This document shows positions 61,541 to 64,000 of a stretch of 64,000 nt of DNA, piece by piece. The translations under genes were made by a program, and so were the position numbers. The notes below the pieces were generated by a model. That model was not told the DNA's origin and searched no databases. It worked only from the letters and a program-made list of their open reading frames with translations. Positions within the stretch are counted from its first letter, which is position 1, and each line of letters begins with the position of its first letter. The DNA is from Branchinecta lynchi (lineage: Eukaryota > Arthropoda > Branchiopoda > Anostraca > Branchinectidae): the NCBI GenBank assembly GCA_023053575.1, contig JAKZAP010000007.1, positions 19,245,464-19,309,463 of the forward strand. The letters are read 5' to 3'.

Positions 61541-64000
61541 CGAAATAGATTTAGTTATAGATTTCAGTAGCAGAATTCAGCAGTGAAAGGTATTATTGGT
61601 TCTTGCAGCCACCTTCGGACACCCATACCCACACCTGTCCAGTAAAAAAACAACAATCTGTTTACTTAATCCTATAAAACTCCATAAAAATCATCTAACC
61701 TTTTCTATGTAAGATCACTGTCTCGCTTCCCTAAGCCACAATCTATCGCTCCAAACTGGGAGGAATGTAAACTAAACATCTACCGGAGTCTCCTAAGTGC
61801 TAGGTGGCATCTGGATTCTTCTTGGAATTTCCAAGTCGAGAGACATAAACAAACAATTTAAGTCTAACGTTTCCAGGAGTTCGCTAATTGATAATGACGT
61901 GATTAAAAGACGTAACGCTGTATTAATAGTGTTTCGTTTTACCACTGAAATTAAACAAAATAATATCTTTAATATTGGTTAAGAACAAGAACTACAGTTC
62001 CATATGGCACTTGTAACTTAAAAAGGGCGCGTGATCGACGGTGTTTTTACATAGTAGATCTTACGGAATTTTGATTGCGGTTTTAAGATTACTATTCAAA
62101 ATTTAATGCAGAATCTGAAAACGTGTTAAAATCATGCGAATCTTGAGTATGTGTCCTTCTTGTATGCTAAGTCAAGTGATCTTGATCATCTTCTTTGTCA
62201 TTTGAAGCTAGTTTTAATAGTGATAAGCTACCACATGAAACAACCCATAAGAGGAAATGGTATGTAAGAGCAAGTGGAATAAGGCAAAAATGCCTTTATT
62301 CGTGTTTACCCTTAAGCATTGTTCAAATGGACATTTTAAGCAGCATAGCGCTATACGCGGTGTAATCCGGGAAAAGCGCCAGGGACTGATGTTCCCCAAT
62401 AAGCTAGAGCTAATTTTCCCTCATAATCAAATAATCGATTTTGAGATCTGGGAATCGAAGTGCCTTGGACTACCTTGGACCCCAACAACCAAATAATATT
62501 TTTTCTGAGATCGAATGTCCAGAGCTAATGTTCCCTCATAAACAATCCAAACCACTATTGCTTATCGTGTAACTATTACCCCTGGCACATGTCGGGGAAT
62601 ATTAGACCATGACACTTAAATTCCCCGACCTCGAAATCGATAGTTTCTTTATGAGGGAGCATTATCTCCTGTCTCTTCAATTCCCCGAGCTCAACAGCAA
62701 AATTGAAGTGGGTGTCCCACCGCAACCCATGAAATCTTGCATCATCAGAGGATTAGTTGGGTCAGAGGAAGGGGTCAAATATTTTGGTAAGTCCACCGCC
62801 AACGCATTAGTGAAGGTGGTTCATGTAATTCCAGATCTAAATCCTTAAAAGCGAACAGGGTGTTTACCGCCACCAACGCTAACTCTGCATTAATCTTAGC
62901 TAATACAAAGACTGAGCTTAAAGCACAATAGACACTAACTATTCTTTAATTTTTATAAAAATTCTTCACATATACACATTTTCTGACTAGATAGCGCTTC
63001 AAAAATAAGCCGTTTTCTTGTTATAGCTTGTCATTGACTCTTCGGCGTATCGACGGAGACGATTCCAGAGCATGGTAATGCAAGGCGCGGAAATTCAAAA
63101 ACTCTCGGCCATGTACGAAAATCAATCGTTTTGTAGAGCTGAGTGATGAGAGTGCCATGACTACTAAAATAAACCGTCTCTGTAGCTGGCTGATTGCTCC
63201 AGTGTTATCTGACGAAACTTTTTGTTGTTTGTCGTCCCGAAGAAAAGTTTTGCTTTCTGGATGTAAAGTTACAACACTGCCAAAAATGTACAAGTATAGC
63301 CGACCTACTTGCAGCTGATTCCCGAGCTTACATAGAATTCTCAGTTAACACCGTTAATATGACTATCGTCAACAATAAAAATAATCCGGAGTATATAATA
63401 ACAACGAATAGATAAGAAAAAAGAACCCCGCTTATATTTGTTGAAGCTAGTAAATCGGAGTATTGCAATCAGCAAAAACAGCATAAGGATATATTAGCAG
63501 AAATAAGTTGTCGAGGAATCTGCTGATTTCTGATGTAACATTCTATTCTAGGGGGTAGTAATGTGGTGTCATGATTGTTTGATCCGCCCATTGAACTTTA
63601 ATGTTTCAAATAATTATTTATTTAAGGTCCAGTTAAAGGAATGTTTCAAATTTTGACACTTGAAATTTTTACACATTTGGCACATGTGTCCAGTTAAAGA
63701 AGCTTGTAGAATCTAGTTATGGGCGCAGTCAGGCCCTTCATGGGGCTTAGTGAGGATGAACTGTCCGTTCCCACGTAAAATGGCCCTGGTCTAACAGATA
63801 TATTCCAAGCAAAATAGTAAATATTGTTTTGGTAATATGATATAACACGTTCTTAGCTTAGTAGAAAGTCGGTAGGTGATATTAAGTTAAGAATGAGAGA
63901 TAAATTGAGCTTATTTGTGATTGTTCTGTATATGGCTTAATAGCTTTTAAATACAGATTTATATATATATAGTCATTCTTCCTGGTCTTGAGCCGAAAGG
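61541..64000. other. No gene or recognised element
   Basis: AT-rich. Short frames at 62257-62496, 62609-62848 and 63021-63293 show no domain. 62395-62700 has weak inverted similarity around ccctcataa that may be an eroded MITE. Confidence 0.45.

Overview
This is eukaryotic, almost certainly invertebrate-metazoan DNA. It is AT-rich and dominated by transposable elements: LINE relics, foldback and TIR elements, small palindromic MITEs and several tandem-repeat element families. The one host gene I can support is a secreted VEGF/PDGF-type growth factor, split over many short exons on the minus strand. I cannot name the species. Cnidarian, mollusc or another invertebrate would all fit a VEGF/PVF-like protein with CxCxC motifs. 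No bacterial features, CRISPR array or rRNA were seen; tRNAs were not searched systematically.

Host gene (minus strand, at least 46.7 kb). Phase-compatible exons lie at 59658-59789 (signal peptide and acidic propeptide), 48916-48967, 43877-44023, 24054-24092, 23187-23278, 16878-17021, 13903-14052 and 13132-13247. Together they give 290 codons plus 2 nt. The three exons covering the cystine-knot domain (23187, 16878, 13903) carry all eight canonical cysteines, with spacing almost identical to VEGF-A. The next exon is a Cys-rich BR3P/CxCxC-type repeat. The 3' end was not found. The four N-terminal exons rest on splice sites and phase alone and are less certain.

Layout. 1-0.46 kb: end of a family C repeat. 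1.3-4.1 kb: decayed LINE (+). 4.15-5.17 kb: family B repeat. 5.9-8.6 kb: GC-rich CGGCAC arrays with inverted flanks, ATCGAT-rich duplications and family D repeats. 8.95-12.24 kb: LINE (-) with one nonsense codon and two frameshifts. 13.1-24.1 kb: the 3' part of the growth-factor gene, with family C arrays filling the 6.2-kb intron. 24.5-30.2 kb: hairpin MITEs, family B with a LINE tail inserted, and tandem units. 30.17-39.19 kb: a 3.1-kb near-perfect palindromic element (7-bp target duplication), itself split by a 5.93-kb TIR element (5-bp target duplication). 40.7-43.0 kb: family C (-) with a LINE tail inserted. 44.7-47.7 kb: family B remnants. 49.60-55.59 kb: a second copy of the TIR element, inverted relative to the first. 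56.3-61.5 kb: remnants of the hairpin MITE and families B, C and D around exon 1. 61.5-64 kb: nothing convincing.

The two inverted 5.9-kb TIR elements lie in proposed introns 1 and 3 of the growth-factor gene and bracket its proposed exons 2 and 3. The gene and the repeats therefore have to be read together: most of the repeat content here is intronic. Family letters (A, B, C, D, G, H, I, J) are my own labels for repeats compared within this window.
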